Source of the DNA: Acidaminobacter sp.
GTDB taxonomy: Bacteria > Bacillota > Clostridia > Peptostreptococcales > Acidaminobacteraceae
DNA: 64,000 nt
NCBI RefSeq assembly: GCF_030247605.1
Contig: NZ_JAOTSB010000002.1
Span: 186,001 to 250,000, forward strand
Reading direction: 5' to 3'
Shown here: positions 38,004-48,072 of the stretch, one piece after another
Layout of the letters: each line of letters opens with the position of its first letter
Numbering within the stretch: position 1 is the stretch's first letter
The notes under the pieces: generated by a model
The model's database searches: none
What the model saw: the letters and a program-made list of their open reading frames with translations, nothing else
What the model was told of the DNA's origin: nothing
Program-made: the position numbers and the translations under genes

Positions 38004-38894
38004 TTAAGCGCTGACCGGCACCCAAAGGAGTCGCCCCTGATCCCAGATCAGATCCAGTTTACCTAGATCCTTTAAGTATTTCAGGTGCGCCCTCACCGCT
38101 GTGTGGTTCAGGTAGTACTGGCCAGGATTTTCTACCATGCCCAGGCGCTGACACAGGCCGGCGTGAATCGTCGTGTCCTCAGCGCCCTCCGCAGCAAGGG
38201 TAAAGATAAGGTCGTTGACCTCCAGCAGAACCGAACGGTTCAGGTCAATAAGGGTATCCACCTTCTCGAGATACCCACCGTGGGACAGCAGATAACCGCT
38301 GGCTGCCAGACCGGCTACCCGTTCCAGAGTTTCCAGGTGCTCTCCCAGGTTATGGACAAACATCAGCTTATGCTTGGTGACGAGTGATTCGGGCATAATG
38401 GCATCCGCAACGTGAAACAGCCCTTCTTCCGTGATCACGCCCAGCATCCCCGGACTGTGACCTTTCAGGTCGATCAGGTTGAGCTTTCTGTCTTCGAGCT
38501 CAAAAGACCCGGGTCGCAAGCGGTGATGCACGTCAGAAGCCTTGGCACAATAAAATTTGTTCATAAGCTCAGGAATAGGCGCGCACCCAAAGAGAAAGTG
38601 GGGCTCGAGATCCGGATGTTCAATATAGTGGGCTTCACCCTCAGGCCCATAGGTCTTGACGCCGCGGTTTCGGATGGACCAGGCATTGCCGCCAATGTGA
38701 TCCGCATGGGCGTGGGTGTTGAGAATCGCCTTGAAGGCACCCCAGCCGTCACCGATACTTTGCAGCGCTTTTTTGACCGCACTGTCCTCCACCCCGGAAT
38801 CAATGAAGGCAAAGCCGGATTCCATTTTTAGTACTCCTATGCTGACGGCGCTTTCAAAGATCCCCGTTTGTTCTGTCAAAATTCTGAAACTCAT
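38004..38894 (-). CDS. MBL-fold metallo-hydrolase
   Basis: 296 residues from the ATG at 38894, which has GGAGG upstream; a longer frame upstream crosses the terminator of the next operon and is rejected. The metal motif is seen in LNTHAHADHIGGNAW near residue 60, with further His ligands in LKGHSPGMLGV. The C-terminal helical extension is typical of metabolic MBL hydrolases. Substrate unknown. It lies downstream of the giant activase but behind a strong terminator, so it probably has its own promoter. Confidence 0.85.
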   Translation of the reverse strand: MSFRILTEQTGIFESAVSIGVLKMESGFAFIDSGVEDSAVKKALQSIGDGWGAFKAILNTHAHADHIGGNAWSIRNRGVKTYGPEGEAHYIEHPDLEPHFLFGCAPIPELMNKFYCAKASDVHHRLRPGSFELEDRKLNLIDLKGHSPGMLGVITEEGLFHVADAIMPESLVTKHKLMFVHNLGEHLETLERVAGLAASGYLLSHGGYLEKVDTLIDLNRSVLLEVNDLIFTLAAEGAEDTTIHAGLCQRLGMVENPGQYYLNHTAVRAHLKYLKDLGKLDLIWDQGRLLWVPVSA

Positions 38895-38942
38895 AAGTTT
38901 CCTCCGATCCGCATTTATAGAAATTGTCTCAAAAATCAGTAT

Positions 38943-38979
38943 TGAAAAGCCCGGACAGGCTACCCCGTCCGGGCTTTTA
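38943..38979. terminator. Terminator after the activase gene
   Basis: AAAAGCCCGGAC ... GTCCGGGCTTTT, symmetric and T-flanked on both strands. It lies between the activase gene (ends 39150) and the MBL gene. Confidence 0.85.
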
Positions 38980-39149
38980 AAATCTGGAAGGTTCGTCGCC
39001 ATCAAAGAAAGTCGAAAAACGACCCCTTCGAAACCAGTACCCTCCTGTTTCATGCCTTATAATCGCTTTTCCTTTCTACCCGTAAACTTGTGGCTCTAAG
39101 CAGCTTTGTTTAGGGATTGGGGAAAGAAACCATCGGCAAAATGTCTTTA

Positions 39150-42100
39150 TTACTCTTTGGTGGCAGCCTTAGCGGCAGCTTCCAAATTCTTCTTCGCGTT
39201 GGCCAGCATGAGCTTCAGGCGGTTGATCTGGTTGACTTCACTGGCGCCGGGATCATAGTCGATCGCAGCGATATTCGCGTTCGGGAAGTTGAGCTTCAGC
39301 TCCCGGATCATGCCCTTGCCCGTAATGTGATTCGGGAGGCAGGCGAACGGCTGCAGACAAGCTATATTCGAAACGTCGGACTCAAGGAGTTCCACCATTT
39401 CCGCTGTCAGGAACCAGCCTTCCCCGGTCTGATGACCCAGGGACAAAATTCGCGAGGCGCCCTTTGCCTTGTGCAGGATGGATTTAGGCGCTTCAAAGCG
39501 CTTGCTCGTGTTGAGTGCGTCCTTGATGACACCTCTGAAAGACTCAATGTACTGGACGGCAATATTACCCGCCATCTTCTTGAAATAGGAGGCCGCCAGC
39601 AGATTGTGCTTGATGACGTTGTTGTAGCTGCTGTAGAGGAAGAAGTCCGCGAGGTCCGGAACTACAACCTCTGCGCCTTCTGTTTCCAGAAACTCAATAA
39701 TGTTGTTGTTGGCAGTCGGGTGGTACTTGACGAGAATTTCGCCAACTATGCCAACCCGCGGCTTAGGCGTGTCGACAATTTCCAGCGTATCGAATTCCCG
39801 GACCAGCTGAGTGACATTTTTTTTGAAGGTCGACAGGCGACCGTCCTCAACATTTTGACTGCAAATTTTGGACCATTTCTGATAGAGCGCGTTCGCCGAG
39901 CCCTTGACCTTCTCGTAAGGCCGGACTCTGTAAAGCACGCGGCTGAGCACGTCTCCGTACAGCATGCCCAGAATCAGGCGCCGGATCAGCGGCAGCGTCA
40001 TCTTGAAACCTTCTGACTTTTCGAGGCCGCCAAAGTTTAGTGAAATGACCGGAATGTGGGACATGTCCGCATCCTTCAGGGCTTTTCGGATAAAGCCAAT
40101 GTAGTTCGAAGCCCGGCACCCGCCACCGGTTTGAGAGATGATCACCGCGGTCTTTGCAAGGTCGTAACGCCCGGATTTCAACGCAGACATGATCTGACCA
40201 ATAGTGAGAATGGACGGATAACAGGCGTCATTGTGGACGTACTTCAGACCCTCATTGATCGCTTCGGTATCCACCGAAGGCAAAATCTCCAGTTTGTAGC
40301 CATGACGCGCAAAGGCGTGCTCCATCATGTCAAAGTGAATCGGTGACATCTGAGGTGCTAAAATTGTGTGAGTCGCCCTCATTTCTTTGGTAAACGGCAT
40401 TTTTTCATCTGCGGCGTAAAGCAGCTTTGGCTCGTAATCGACCTTATCCCGCTCCTTCATAACCGCCAGCAGCGAGCGAATCCGGATACGCGCCGCACCC
40501 AGATTGTTTATTTCATCAATTTTGATCAACGTATACAGTTTGTCGTGACGTTTGAGAATCTCCTGAACCTGATCTGTCGTTACCGCATCCAGACCGCACC
40601 CAAAGGAATTGAGCTGAACGAGTTCAAGATTCTTCTGCCCTGCCACGAAGTGAGCGGCATTGTAGAGACGGCTGTGATAGCGCCACTGATCCAGCACCCG
40701 CAGCGTCCGGTCTCCCTCGTGGAGATGGGCTATTGCGTCCTCAGAAAGCACTGCGAGGCCATAATTGGCAAACACGTTTGGAATACCGTGGTTGACCTCC
40801 GGGTCAATGTGATATGGCCGCCCGGCGAGAACAACCCCTTTTGTCCCTGTGGACTTGAGGTAGGCCAGGATTTCCTCACCCATCGCGCGGACGTCTGCCT
40901 TGTACGCCCCAAGCGCTTCATAAGCCGCGCCGATCGCCTTGTGGACCTCCCCGCTCTTTAAAGAAAACTGTTTGGCCATATACGGCGCCATAATCTTCTT
41001 CAGCCTGGCTTCATCATTTAACGGCAGGAACGGATTCATGTAATGGATTTTATTTTGCCGAATCTCATCCATGTTGACGCGAATGGTCTCAGGATATGAG
41101 GTGACAATAGGACAATTGAAGTGATTCTCCGCTGCGTCTACTTCCTTGATATCGTAAGGAATCGACGGATAGAAGATATGATCCACACCCTTATTGATCA
41201 AGTCGGCAATGTGGCCGTGAACCAGCTTCGCCGGATAACACACAGACTCAGAAGGTATGGTCTCCATGCCCTTTTGGAACAAATCATGTGAGGAACGCCC
41301 GGAGATGACCACCCGGAAGCCAAGCTTCGTGAAGAAGGTGTGCCAAAATGGGTAGTCCTCATACATATTCAATACTCTGGGTATGCCGATGGTTCCCCTA
41401 ACCGCAGACTCAGCCGGAAGCGATTTATAATCAAACACTCGGTCATATTTATACTGATAAATATTCGGCGGCGCTTGAAGTTTCTTGTGTTCGCCAAGGC
41501 CTCTCTCGCAGCGGTTGCCGGAGACAAAGCGGTTGCCGCCTTCAAACTGATTTATAGTGAGAAGGCAATGGTTGCCGCAGGTCTGGCAGCGCGCTGTAGA
41601 TGTTTTGAAGGTAAAGTTCTCCAGTTTCTCAAGTGGCAGAAGCGAGGAGACCGTTTCGGGAATATAATTCCTTGCGCTGATCAGCGCCGCACCAAAAGCG
41701 CCCATCATTCCGCTGATATCTGGACGAATAACCTCTCTGCCCACAATTCTTTCAAAGGCTCTTAGTACCGCTTCGTTGTAGAAGGTACCACCTTGAACGA
41801 CAACTTTCTCACCCATCTCTTCCGGATTTCTGAGACGGATCACTTTATAAAGCGCGTTTTTGACGACGGAATAGGAAATGCCCGCCGAGATATCACCCAC
41901 GCTTGCACCCTCTTTTTGAGCCTGCTTGACTCTGGAGTTCATGAAGACCGTGCAGCGTGTCCCAAGGTCCACCGGATGAGAGGCTTGCATGCCTGCGACA
42001 GAAAACTCGGTTACAGGATGTCCCAAAGAGCCTGCGAAAGTTTCAATGAACGAACCGCAGCCCGAAGAACAAGCCTCGTTCAGCATGATGCTCTCAATAA

Positions 42101-43406
42101 AGCCATCTTTGATCCGCATGCTTTTCATATCCTGTCCGCCTATGTCAATGACAAACTGAACCCCTGGCAGAAAATGATCCGCTGCTTTATAATGTGCCAC
42201 AGTTTCGATCTCGCCATGGTCCACCCTGATTGCTTCTCGAATCAGGTGCTCTCCATAGCCCGTGACGGTGGCAGCGCCTATATAGGCAGCTGCCGGCATC
42301 TTGCTGTAAAGGGTTTTAAGTGCGCTGATGGTGGATTTAAGAGGGCTGCCGCCATTTGAACCATAATGTGTGAACAGAAGCCTGTGATCGTCATCTATTG
42401 CAACGACTTTTGTCGTGGTGGATCCGGCGTCAATGCCAAGGAAAATTGGTCCTCTGGCTGCGCTGAGGTCGGCTCTTTCCACGGTAGCCTGTCTGTGTCT
42501 CGCCCTAAAGGCTTCGAGGTCCGAAGTGTCTTTAAATAAAGGCTCAAGTTCAGGGATCTGCTCCTCGTCCTTCATTTCGAATTCCGGGAGTTTATTAATC
42601 AACGCGCCCATATGCAGCGTCGATTCAACCGCTTCCGCTTCCAAAGCGGCACCAATAGCCACCATATAATGGGCATGATCCGGAAAGATAATCTCGTGAG
42701 GCTTAAGGCCCAGAGTTTCCACAAACCGGCGTCTAAGTTCGGAAAGGAAATAGAGCGGGCCACCAAGAAAAGCGACATTCCCCCTGATAGGCTTGCCGCA
42801 CGCCAGTCCGCTTATGGTTTGGTTGACCACCGCCTGAAGCACCGAAACCGCAATGTCTTCCTTTGGTGTCCCTTCGTTGAGCAAAGGCTGTATGTCCGTT
42901 TTAGCAAAAACGCCACAACGTGAGGCTATAGGATAAATGACCTTGTACTTTTTCGCCAAATCATTCAGGCCTGATGCATCCGTACTCAGCAGCGAGGCCA
43001 TCTGATCTACAAAGGCACCGGTTCCGCCGGCGCATACGCCATTCATGCGCTGTTCCAAGGATGTGCCAAAATAAGTAATTTTGGCGTCTTCTCCGCCGAG
43101 TTCAATTGCGACGTCCGTCTTAGGATACAGCACCTCAATTGCTTTGGTGCCGGCAATGACTTCCTGAACGAAGGGAATGCCAAGAAGGTCACTGATCAGC
43201 AATCCGCTGGAACCCGTGACCTTGAACTTTAACTCCAGATCTCCAAAGGTGTCAAACACCTCAGTGACCATAGTTTTAACCGTGCCTTTAATATCAGACA
43301 TGTGGCGTCTGTACTCTTGATATCGGATCTTACGGTTCTCATCCATCACAACCATCTTACAGGTCGTTGATCCCACGTCTAGCCCCGCAATCCATAATGC
43401 GTTCAT
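39150..43406 (-). CDS. Giant 2-hydroxyacyl-CoA dehydratase activase-related protein
   Basis: About 1418 residues. Two tandem BadF/HgdC-type ATPase domains are visible: the first opens with [16 protein letters not shown], the second with [17 protein letters not shown] near residue 330. Each has the segment that in HgdC carries the Cys of the bridging 4Fe-4S cluster ([28 protein letters not shown]). A Cys-rich knot (CQTCGNHC ... NRCERG) precedes a DUF2229-like region, and the last 400 residues resemble the dehydratase subunit/activase-related family. The start is the ATG at 43406 with AGAGGTGG upstream. Such proteins are widespread in anaerobes, and their function is not established. No dehydratase A/B genes are adjacent. 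Confidence 0.88.
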   Translation of the reverse strand: MNALWIAGLDVGSTTCKMVVMDENRKIRYQEYRRHMSDIKGTVKTMVTEVFDTFGDLELKFKVTGSSGLLISDLLGIPFVQEVIAGTKAIEVLYPKTDVAIELGGEDAKITYFGTSLEQRMNGVCAGGTGAFVDQMASLLSTDASGLNDLAKKYKVIYPIASRCGVFAKTDIQPLLNEGTPKEDIAVSVLQAVVNQTISGLACGKPIRGNVAFLGGPLYFLSELRRRFVETLGLKPHEIIFPDHAHYMVAIGAALEAEAVESTLHMGALINKLPEFEMKDEEQIPELEPLFKDTSDLEAFRARHRQATVERADLSAARGPIFLGIDAGSTTTKVVAIDDDHRLLFTHYGSNGGSPLKSTISALKTLYSKMPAAAYIGAATVTGYGEHLIREAIRVDHGEIETVAHYKAADHFLPGVQFVIDIGGQDMKSMRIKDGFIESIMLNEACSSGCGSFIETFAGSLGHPVTEFSVAGMQASHPVDLGTRCTVFMNSRVKQAQKEGASVGDISAGISYSVVKNALYKVIRLRNPEEMGEKVVVQGGTFYNEAVLRAFERIVGREVIRPDISGMMGAFGAALISARNYIPETVSSLLPLEKLENFTFKTSTARCQTCGNHCLLTINQFEGGNRFVSGNRCERGLGEHKKLQAPPNIYQYKYDRVFDYKSLPAESAVRGTIGIPRVLNMYEDYPFWHTFFTKLGFRVVISGRSSHDLFQKGMETIPSESVCYPAKLVHGHIADLINKGVDHIFYPSIPYDIKEVDAAENHFNCPIVTSYPETIRVNMDEIRQNKIHYMNPFLPLNDEARLKKIMAPYMAKQFSLKSGEVHKAIGAAYEALGAYKADVRAMGEEILAYLKSTGTKGVVLAGRPYHIDPEVNHGIPNVFANYGLAVLSEDAIAHLHEGDRTLRVLDQWRYHSRLYNAAHFVAGQKNLELVQLNSFGCGLDAVTTDQVQEILKRHDKLYTLIKIDEINNLGAARIRIRSLLAVMKERDKVDYEPKLLYAADEKMPFTKEMRATHTILAPQMSPIHFDMMEHAFARHGYKLEILPSVDTEAINEGLKYVHNDACYPSILTIGQIMSALKSGRYDLAKTAVIISQTGGGCRASNYIGFIRKALKDADMSHIPVISLNFGGLEKSEGFKMTLPLIRRLILGMLYGDVLSRVLYRVRPYEKVKGSANALYQKWSKICSQNVEDGRLSTFKKNVTQLVREFDTLEIVDTPKPRVGIVGEILVKYHPTANNNIIEFLETEGAEVVVPDLADFFLYSSYNNVIKHNLLAASYFKKMAGNIAVQYIESFRGVIKDALNTSKRFEAPKSILHKAKGASRILSLGHQTGEGWFLTAEMVELLESDVSNIACLQPFACLPNHITGKGMIRELKLNFPNANIAAIDYDPGASEVNQINRLKLMLANAKKNLEAAAKAATKE

Positions 43407-43439
43407 ATAATCCACCTCTAATTGGTAATACTCAGATGA

Positions 43440-43468
43440 ATTATATCCTGTCCTCTGAAGCCTTGCAA
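43440..43468 (-). promoter_or_regulatory. Promoter of the activase gene
   Basis: Minus-strand TTGCAA (43468-43463), a 17-base spacer and TATAAT (43445-43440), about 34 bases before the start codon. Confidence 0.75.
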
Positions 43469-43562
43469 CAACTCAAATGTAAACAATTTGTGAACACCGG
43501 AGGTGTTTCAGGCTTTAAAATTTTGGTTTGTCATCAATACAGCGCGTTTGCAGCGAAACGAA

Positions 43563-43610
43563 ATGGAGATTACGACAATTGGCATTATTCCCAATTGTCG
43601 TAATCTCCAT
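43563..43610. repeat. Perfect 20-bp inverted repeat after the photolyase gene
   Basis: Arms 43563-43582 and 43591-43610 are exactly complementary over 20 bases around an eight-base loop; the arm begins ATGGAGATTACG. On the minus strand the tail is TTTCGTTTCG, an imperfect T-run. It is probably a terminator, and is unusual for its length and perfection. Confidence 0.8.
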
Positions 43611-43622
43611 GTGCTTCCTCTG

Positions 43623-45029
43623 CTATTTATCTTCCTTATTACTAAAATACCCTTGCCTGGCCTCCTGATAGAGGGCTTTCGTCATTCTCACCGATGCCCC
43701 GTGATCTGCAATCACCCTGGGATAGCCAAAAACCGCAAGACCATCAGGTTTGTGAAACAGTGCCGCAGGTGCGCTCCGAACCTCAGGCAGCCACATTTTC
43801 ATGAACGTCGCGGCTTCATCATAACGCAAGGACTGCTGCCATGGGTTGAATACCCTGAAATAGGGTTGGGCGTCAGTCCCGGTTGAAGCGCTCCACTGCC
43901 ATCCGCCATTATTCAGTGCTGGTTCAGAGTCTGCCAGTTGTTCGAAAAAGTACTGCTCCCCAAGCTGCCAATTGACGTGAAGATCTTTGACGAGATAAGA
44001 GGCAGCCACCATCCTCAAACGGTTATGCATCCTGCCTTCATGATTCAGACAGCGCATTGCGGCATCCACAATAGGCACCCCGGTTTGCCCCTGACGCCAT
44101 GCCTCAAAATAATCAGGGTTCGTTTCCCAGCGTACCCCGGCATATTCCGGTCTCATAGCTGAATCCAGCACATGAGGGTGGTGACTTAAAAGCTGCATAT
44201 AAAACTCACGCCAAACATACTGCCTGAGCAGAGGTTCGTGCCCCGGGTACTGAATGAGCTCAGACACAAATTGACGGGGGGAGAGCATGCCTGTATTGAG
44301 GTAAACCGACATGCCGGAGGTTCCCTGCAGCGTCGGAAAATCGCGGTGTTCAGAATACTTTATCAGGCGATCCTCCAGAAAAGTGCGCCACTTCGATTTC
44401 ATGAGGCTGTACCCGCCCTTTAGAACTGGATGTTCAGGTTCCAGATCAATTTCCGACACCGGTTCCAAGACATGAGTCAACGACGCACTCGTCACGCCGG
44501 CAGATTTTGCCCGAATCTGCAGTTCGGGTTTCTCACCTGAAACCGGAGTACGGATAAACCGATCCAGCCATTGTCTGTAGTAAGGCGTAAACATCTGATA
44601 TGAGGTCCCATCCTTTTTTAAAATCTCTGAGGGACGAAAGATCATGATATCCTCGTGTGGGCACACCCTTGCGCCAGTCGCTGCAGCTTCTGCCTCGATT
44701 GCTTTTCCTGCGTGATCATAGAAACGGTTGAAATAGATGGCGTCATAAGGATACACCTGCTGCCTCAGAGCCGCCAGCACTTCTTTATAGGTACCCACAA
44801 CCAGAAACGCTTGATGGCCTATGGTCTTCAGCAACTCATTAAAATGCCAAAACGCCGTCAGCCTGGTCCGCAAACCATGACTGGTCGCCCTCAGCGCCCA
44901 CGGGATTCCTTCTTCCTTTTCATCATAGATCCACAAAATCGCCAATTCATCAGTTTCCTCAAGCGCCTTGAAAAGGGCGGTTTGATCTTCCAAACGAAAA
45001 TCTCTGTAAAGCAGAAGTAATCCTTTCAA
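43623..45029 (-). CDS. phr: Deoxyribodipyrimidine photo-lyase (cryptochrome/photolyase family)
   Basis: Light-driven repair of cyclobutane pyrimidine dimers. 468 residues: an N-terminal alpha/beta antenna domain (LLLLYRDFRLEDQTALFKAL) and a C-terminal FAD domain with WREFYMQLLSHHP near residue 270 and NNGGWQWSASTGTDAQPYF near residue 380, matching class I CPD photolyases. The start appears to be a TTG at 45029; the best ribosome site (GGAGGG) is rather far upstream at 15 bases. The gene is unlinked to other repair genes here. A photolyase in an anaerobe suggests periodic light exposure. Confidence 0.93.
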   Translation of the reverse strand: MKGLLLLYRDFRLEDQTALFKALEETDELAILWIYDEKEEGIPWALRATSHGLRTRLTAFWHFNELLKTIGHQAFLVVGTYKEVLAALRQQVYPYDAIYFNRFYDHAGKAIEAEAAATGARVCPHEDIMIFRPSEILKKDGTSYQMFTPYYRQWLDRFIRTPVSGEKPELQIRAKSAGVTSASLTHVLEPVSEIDLEPEHPVLKGGYSLMKSKWRTFLEDRLIKYSEHRDFPTLQGTSGMSVYLNTGMLSPRQFVSELIQYPGHEPLLRQYVWREFYMQLLSHHPHVLDSAMRPEYAGVRWETNPDYFEAWRQGQTGVPIVDAAMRCLNHEGRMHNRLRMVAASYLVKDLHVNWQLGEQYFFEQLADSEPALNNGGWQWSASTGTDAQPYFRVFNPWQQSLRYDEAATFMKMWLPEVRSAPAALFHKPDGLAVFGYPRVIADHGASVRMTKALYQEARQGYFSNKEDK

Positions 45030-45151
45030 AGCGTCAGGCCGACACCCTCCAATGAGTTTACGCTCACAGCGGCACCAGCCTTCCCCCCTTTCACCTTCAC
45101 TTTTCCTTGAATACCTTGCAACTTAAGTCAAAACAAATCTCGGTTATCCAA

Positions 45152-46078
45152 TCAGCGTCCTTTGCGGCCACGATTGCTGATTGGCGTCGTTCCCATGAGA
45201 ACATCATTTTCATAAGCGATCCGCTCCATGAGAATTAACTCCTCTGCCAGTTTGGTTATCCCACGCTCATCCTCCGGCTTCAAAATTCCCTCAATGTCAT
45301 ATCCAAGTTTCTTACGGACATGGGTATAGTTTTTCCATAACATGTTCTTAATTCTGGCTGGTGTAGATGGCTTGCGCAGCATCATGAGAATATCAAAGCG
45401 AAGGCCTTCCAATCTCTCCTTGGATAGTGAATCTTCCAACTTCGCAATTTGGTGTCCGAATGCCCTCGCATTGACCTGATCGACCTCTTGGCATACAAAT
45501 TTCATTCTGTGCCAGATCGCATATAAATCCGCTTTGTTTTCCAGCGGAGCATCTTTCAACCATGCAAAAGCATACAGACGCCTGCGCCAGTCCCACCACC
45601 TCAGAGGACTTTGCAGATCCGCTGCAGGAATCAGGAAAAAAGCTTCCTCGAGCAGTTTGTGACCAAACACACCCGGCGGCTTGCCCAATCGTTTATCCCT
45701 GAGTGTGGTTCTGTAAACCCCGCAGGACGGACTGCCTTCCATGTAAATGAACGCATCCACTTTAGCCTCTTTCAGAAGCTTTATACAAAATTCACTGCTG
45801 TTCATCAGTGCTTTGCTGATTTCTTTCCCACCTGAGGAAACCACTTTGGCCTGGTGGGTCCAAACATCACTTCCGCTAGGACCGGAGATGCGGATGGCAT
45901 CTCTTGGCACACCCAGTCCCGCCAGCACTTCCGGACAAACGGGGTGCCAGATGAAATCGCTGCGTTCTCTCCCAAGAGGTTCCAGCATATCCCAGCCCTT
46001 GTTGTTGTAACGCACTTTTGAACCATACATACAGGCACTGATGCCAATTCTTAATTTTCTCTCCATGATGAATTCCAT
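45152..46078 (-). CDS. DUF523 protein with extra C-terminal domain
   Basis: 308 residues; translation may start at 46078 or at the ATG at 46066. The N-terminal 155 residues match DUF523 (GISACMYGSKVRYNNKG, HPVCPEVLAGLGVPRD, GSPSCGVYRT), which carries conserved cysteines and has been linked to thiol or tRNA chemistry without proof. The C-terminal half is predicted helical and is not the DUF1722 domain often fused to DUF523. It lies upstream of phr on the same strand. Confidence 0.78.
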   Translation of the reverse strand: MEFIMERKLRIGISACMYGSKVRYNNKGWDMLEPLGRERSDFIWHPVCPEVLAGLGVPRDAIRISGPSGSDVWTHQAKVVSSGGKEISKALMNSSEFCIKLLKEAKVDAFIYMEGSPSCGVYRTTLRDKRLGKPPGVFGHKLLEEAFFLIPAADLQSPLRWWDWRRRLYAFAWLKDAPLENKADLYAIWHRMKFVCQEVDQVNARAFGHQIAKLEDSLSKERLEGLRFDILMMLRKPSTPARIKNMLWKNYTHVRKKLGYDIEGILKPEDERGITKLAEELILMERIAYENDVLMGTTPISNRGRKGR

Positions 46079-46288
46079 ATTCTCACGCCCGCCCTCTTTT
46101 AAATGAAGATCCAGCCTGATCGCCGGATAAAATAATGATACCCTAATCCTGTTGCCTCATTCACTTGCTTACTTTGAAGCACTGAATCCCAACTTAAATT
46201 TTGCCGGATAATAATGGTGTTCCTTCACATTTTCATCTGGAGTACAGGAGCTGAATGTGTTAAAATTGACGGAGTCAGGAGGTGTCCT

Positions 46289-46918
46289 ATGGCTACAGAA
46301 AGCCTATTTACCCTATCGGGAATATCACTCATAGGGTTTGCATTACTCGGTTATGCGTTCGGCTGCATACCTTGCTCCTATCTTGCCAGCAAAATGATGG
46401 GGCATATCGACATTCGAAACTATGGCAGCGGCAATACAGGCGCTACAAACGTCTACCGCGTCCTCGGAAAAAAAGCTGGTATCGTCGCCTTTATAGGGGA
46501 TTTCTTGAAAGGGCTTGTTCCTGCATTAATCGGAAACGCTCTCGCCGGCCAGGAAGCTGCCGCAGTCGCATCACTATTTGCTGTCATTGGCCACTGCTAC
46601 CCCGCCACACTTAAGTTTAAGGGCGGCAAGGGTGTCGCAACGTCTGCAGGTATGATCTTTGGCACAGCGCCTTTGATCGGCATCATTTTAATCACACTTC
46701 AATTCACCATTCTTTTTATATCACGCTACATGTCACTGGCTTCCATTATTTCGGCTGTTTTATTCCCTATCCTGGTCTATTTCACTGAACCTTCACCGGT
46801 TTACCAAATTGCCTCTCTTTTGATGGGGATCTTGGTCGTCTTCAGACATCATTCAAACATTCGCAAGCTTCTGAAGGGCGAAGAGTCCAAGATGACAAGC
46901 AAGAAGAAAAAGCCATAA
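46289..46918 (+). CDS. plsY: Glycerol-3-phosphate acyltransferase PlsY
   Basis: Acyl-phosphate-dependent membrane enzyme that acylates glycerol 3-phosphate, the first step of phospholipid synthesis. 209 residues from MATESLFTL, with AGGAGG upstream; reading from 46214 would add residues not found in the family. Signature motifs GSGNTGATNVYRVLGKK and FKGGKGVATSAG are present, with five to six membrane helices. It is the first plus-strand gene before selC, and a short basic tail (KMTSKKKKP) ends it. Confidence 0.93.
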   Translation: MATESLFTLSGISLIGFALLGYAFGCIPCSYLASKMMGHIDIRNYGSGNTGATNVYRVLGKKAGIVAFIGDFLKGLVPALIGNALAGQEAAAVASLFAVIGHCYPATLKFKGGKGVATSAGMIFGTAPLIGIILITLQFTILFISRYMSLASIISAVLFPILVYFTEPSPVYQIASLLMGILVVFRHHSNIRKLLKGEESKMTSKKKKP

Positions 46919-46924
46919 TTAACC

Positions 46925-46953
46925 TTGCCGGGATATGATCCCTGTGATATAAT
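46925..46953 (+). promoter_or_regulatory. selC promoter
   Basis: TTGCCG (46925-46930), a 17-base spacer and TATAAT (46948-46953), 18 bases before the tRNA. Confidence 0.8.
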
Positions 46954-46971
46954 TTATTTCGTGCCTATCCT

Positions 46972-47068
46972 GGGAGTAGATGGGTGCTGGTGTGTCCTCT
47001 GGTCTTCAAAACCAGTGTGAGGAGTTCAGAGCTTCTCGGGTGGGTTCGATTCCCACGTACTCCCGCCA
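46972..47068 (+). tRNA. selC: tRNA-Sec (anticodon TCA)
   Basis: A 97-base tRNA with encoded CCA. GGGAGTA pairs with TACTCCC. The anticodon stem CTGGT/ACCAG encloses CTTCAAA, giving anticodon TCA, which reads UGA. The variable arm is long (GAGGAG ... CTTCTC), and the T arm GTGGG-TTCGATT-CCCAC precedes a long acceptor. Length, long extra arm and UCA anticodon together identify tRNA-Sec rather than a serine or suppressor tRNA. selA, selB and selD lie 3-8 kb away. It has its own promoter and terminator. Confidence 0.96.
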
Positions 47069-47080
47069 AAAATTTTTTTA

Positions 47081-47140
47081 AAAGAAGAGGAAGTCGGTGC
47101 TTGGCCTTTAGGCCTAACGCACTGACTTCCTCTTCTTTTT
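47081..47140. terminator. Bidirectional terminator between selC and the GerMN gene
   Basis: AAGAAGAGGAAGTC-g-GTGC ... GCAC-t-GACTTCCTCTTCTT with a small inner GGCCT/AGGCC hairpin. T-runs lie on both strands. It serves selC on the plus strand and the GerMN-ending operon on the minus strand. Confidence 0.9.
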
Positions 47141-47196
47141 ATTCATTAAAGCAAGGCTTTATTGTAACCGCTCGTCAAAGTCGTCCGCGAGCCAGT

Positions 47197-48072
47197 CTAT
47201 TTATTAAAGATAATCTTCCAATCCTCACCAACTTGAACGACCTCCCAAAGGTCAAATCTGCTGGTGGTGTTTTCCTCGTCTGTTCTGTCTGCGCTGTCAT
47301 ACTTGACATAGACAATCCAGGAATCCGAAAATCCCTGTGTAAAATGGATCGTCCTCCTGAATCCGCTGAAGGTCTCGAAATGGCTTTCTACAGCCAACTT
47401 GAAGTCTTCGTAGTTATAAGTTTCCTGACTCTCCTCAGTTAAATAGGTATATGCCAGATCATAGCGGCGGTCAGACACTGCTTCAATGAATTCTATAACA
47501 CTGTTGGACGGATATCTGCGATCCTCATATATAAATGAAGTATTCCTTGTCAGCAGCTGATAAAGGTTTGAGTTCCCAACCTGGACATCCCTGCGTCTGC
47601 CTTCAATCAAGATTTGGACGCGGTAGACTTCATCAACGTCTGAGAACGAGTTGACAATGGACCAGACAAAAAGTTCGCTTTTCTCATTGCCAACATAGCT
47701 TTGTTCCAGAAACGCTTCGGATAAATTAACGTAAGCAATGTTGTTGCTGACGCGAACATCCAAAATGCGAACCTCTCCGCTGAACAGATTGGTATAGGCG
47801 AGATTTTTGGGTCCTTTCTGTAGCTCTTTTGCTATGGCCTCTTCAAGCCGTTCTTGTGTCACCGTTACAATGCGCTCCTCAATTCTCAGTTTGTTATCAA
47901 ATGGAAAATAGAGGTTTACCCTGACTTTCATGTCTGTCGGTTTCGGGTCAATAGCGAGTTCAGGCGGCAATTCCGTTTGTGCAATAGCTGAGTTGGAAAA
48001 AAACTGATATAAGCTGAAGACGCCAGCCAGACCAGCAAAGATCAGCAGGGTTAAAATCATTATTTTTTTCAT
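47197..48072 (-). CDS. GerMN-domain protein
   Basis: 291 residues: an N-terminal membrane anchor (MILTLLIFAGLAGVFSLYQF), a GerMN domain (about 48-165; VRVNLYFPFDNKL, NIAYVNLSEAF) and a C-terminal region of about 110 residues. GerMN occurs in the spore-germination protein GerM and in two-component-linked lipoproteins such as LpqB. Its ATG overlaps the histidine kinase stop (ATGA), so it belongs to the same operon and may be an extracytoplasmic partner of the kinase. A role in germination is possible but not shown by the sequence. Confidence 0.82.
   Translation of the reverse strand: MKKIMILTLLIFAGLAGVFSLYQFFSNSAIAQTELPPELAIDPKPTDMKVRVNLYFPFDNKLRIEERIVTVTQERLEEAIAKELQKGPKNLAYTNLFSGEVRILDVRVSNNIAYVNLSEAFLEQSYVGNEKSELFVWSIVNSFSDVDEVYRVQILIEGRRRDVQVGNSNLYQLLTRNTSFIYEDRRYPSNSVIEFIEAVSDRRYDLAYTYLTEESQETYNYEDFKLAVESHFETFSGFRRTIHFTQGFSDSWIVYVKYDSADRTDEENTTSRFDLWEVVQVGEDWKIIFNK

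Noticed and set aside
38895-39053. A longer N-terminus for the MBL-fold protein
   Set aside because: It would translate through the terminator of the preceding gene, while a strong ribosome site lies before the ATG at 38894.
19445-43610. The long inverted repeats as CRISPR repeats or transposon ends
   Set aside because: Each is a single unrelated palindrome at a gene end, without spacer arrays, cas genes, transposase or target duplications.
45124-45154. Read-through of the DUF523 TGA stop as selenocysteine
   Set aside because: Only a few codons follow before another stop, no family conservation is expected there, and no SECIS-like stem was seen.
46972-47068. A UGA suppressor tRNA-Ser or tRNA-Trp
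   Set aside because: The 97-base length, long variable arm and neighbouring selA, selB and selD fit tRNA-Sec.
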